5,246 nucleotides of DNA, from contig CAZSAL010000087.1 in assembly GCA_964604825.1 (NCBI GenBank), forward strand, positions 1 to 5,246, written 5' to 3'. The translations under genes were made by a program, and so were the position numbers. Positions 4,810-5,246 of this stretch are shown piece after piece. Numbering within the stretch: the first letter of the stretch is position 1; each line of letters starts with the position of its first letter. The notes beneath the pieces were generated by a model. The model had not been told where the DNA came from and did not search any database. It saw only the letters and a list, made by a program, of their open reading frames with translations. The DNA is from CAZSAL01 sp964604825. GTDB taxonomy: Bacteria > Elusimicrobiota > Elusimicrobia > 2-01-FULL-59-12.

Positions 4810-5246
4810 CTATTTGTTATAGGTTTCGTTGCACTTCTTGATGACGGCCAACTGTGCGTCCTGGAGCGAGTCGAGGTTGAAGAAGGAAACTCCGATGGCC
4901 CCATTGTCGTGCGCCTGCTGGATGGCTTCCTCAAATTCAACCAGGTTGGTTCCGTAATTGCCCACCGCTAAGCCGGTGAAAAGATGCTGGCCGTGCTTTA
5001 GATCGCGGGCTGCCTGTTTGGTGGCGAAACCCACCCAATACAGGTTCCCATTATGGTCATTTTTGTAGTCCATGGGGAAAACGAGGTCCAGGTCCCAGTG
5101 CGGCCAGTCTTGTTTGACGTATTCCCGCGCCAATTCCGGGAAGGGAAAGACGGCGGCCGAGGCCAGTGTTCCATTTTCATGGCAGATCTGTACGCATTCA
5201 TTGACCAGCGATGAGATGGCGTCCATGCGGAACTGTTTCCAGGCGG
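4810..5246 (-). CDS. Glycosyl-hydrolase-like 10 (GHL10/DUF187) protein, C-terminal part
   Basis: The frame is open from the window's right edge to a TAG stop at 4810-4812. It covers about 145 residues of the C-terminal half, and the N-terminus lies beyond 5246. The in-frame ATG at 5226 is internal, since the preceding codons read WKQFR, which fits the family's W-x-x-FR block before the helix DAISSLVNECVQICH. Further family features are ASAAVFPFPE, the strand/active-site-like block DLDLVFPMDYKND, then HLFTGLAVGNYG and GAIGVSFFNLDSL. These match the late strands of the TIM barrel of GHL10 (family 10 glycosyl-hydrolase-like, DUF187) proteins, usually secreted or lipoproteins that act on polysaccharides or peptidoglycan-like substrates. 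It may form a unit with the GxGYxYxP gene downstream; no strong terminator hairpin with T-run is seen in the 165-nt gap. Confidence 0.82.
   Translation of the reverse strand, partial: AWKQFRMDAISSLVNECVQICHENGTLASAAVFPFPELAREYVKQDWPHWDLDLVFPMDYKNDHNGNLYWVGFATKQAARDLKHGQHLFTGLAVGNYGTNLVEFEEAIQQAHDNGAIGVSFFNLDSLQDAQLAVIKKCNETYNK

Noticed and set aside
4746..4940. A 64-codon - strand frame overlapping the 3' end of the GHL10 gene
   Set aside because: It is an out-of-frame shadow rich in Ser and Arg; the GHL10 frame over the same bases has clear family motifs.

Overview
The left half of the window (about 1-2916) is a stretch of an integron gene-cassette array. The evidence is five attC recombination sites (94-192, 656-754, 1522-1616, 2383-2477, 2818-2916), all 95-99 bp long. 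Each ends in an R' box of form GTTRRRY and starts with an R'' box of form RYYYAAC, which is degenerate in the last one. Each has imperfectly complementary L''/L' arms with an unpaired extra G in L'', and a shared apical CCGC-loop-GCGG hairpin. All cassettes read on the + strand, so the integrase (intI) and attI should lie to the left, outside the window. No integrase gene is visible here.

Layout of the array: the 3' end of a cassette gene (2-190); cassette 1 with a predicted lipoprotein (202-645); cassette 2 (749-1610) and cassette 3 (1611-2471), which are almost perfect tandem copies of one another, each with a 62-aa two-helix membrane protein followed 11 nt later by a 185-aa soluble protein; cassette 4 with a 110-aa three-helix membrane protein (2491-2823); then the start of a fifth, apparently broken cassette (from 2911) with only a 27-codon reading frame and no attC after it. 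The array therefore seems to end at about 2916-3099. None of the cassette proteins belongs to a family I can name with confidence, which is typical of cassette genes.

The right half is ordinary chromosomal-looking sequence on the - strand: a complete secreted GxGYxYxP-family protein (3100-4644, putative carbohydrate-active), and upstream of it the C-terminal part of a glycosyl-hydrolase-like 10 (GHL10/DUF187) protein (4810 to beyond the window edge). The two may be co-transcribed in a polysaccharide-use locus.

The organism is probably an environmental bacterium. The GxGYxYxP/GHL10 pair, moderate GC, weak Shine-Dalgarno sequences and an array of chromosomal-integron style suggest Verrucomicrobiota (Pedosphaera-like) or a relative, but this is inference from family distribution and not a sequence match. 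The most notable items are the integron array itself and the duplicated two-gene cassette, whose two copies differ only at a few bases just inside the recombination junction and at one synonymous codon position.
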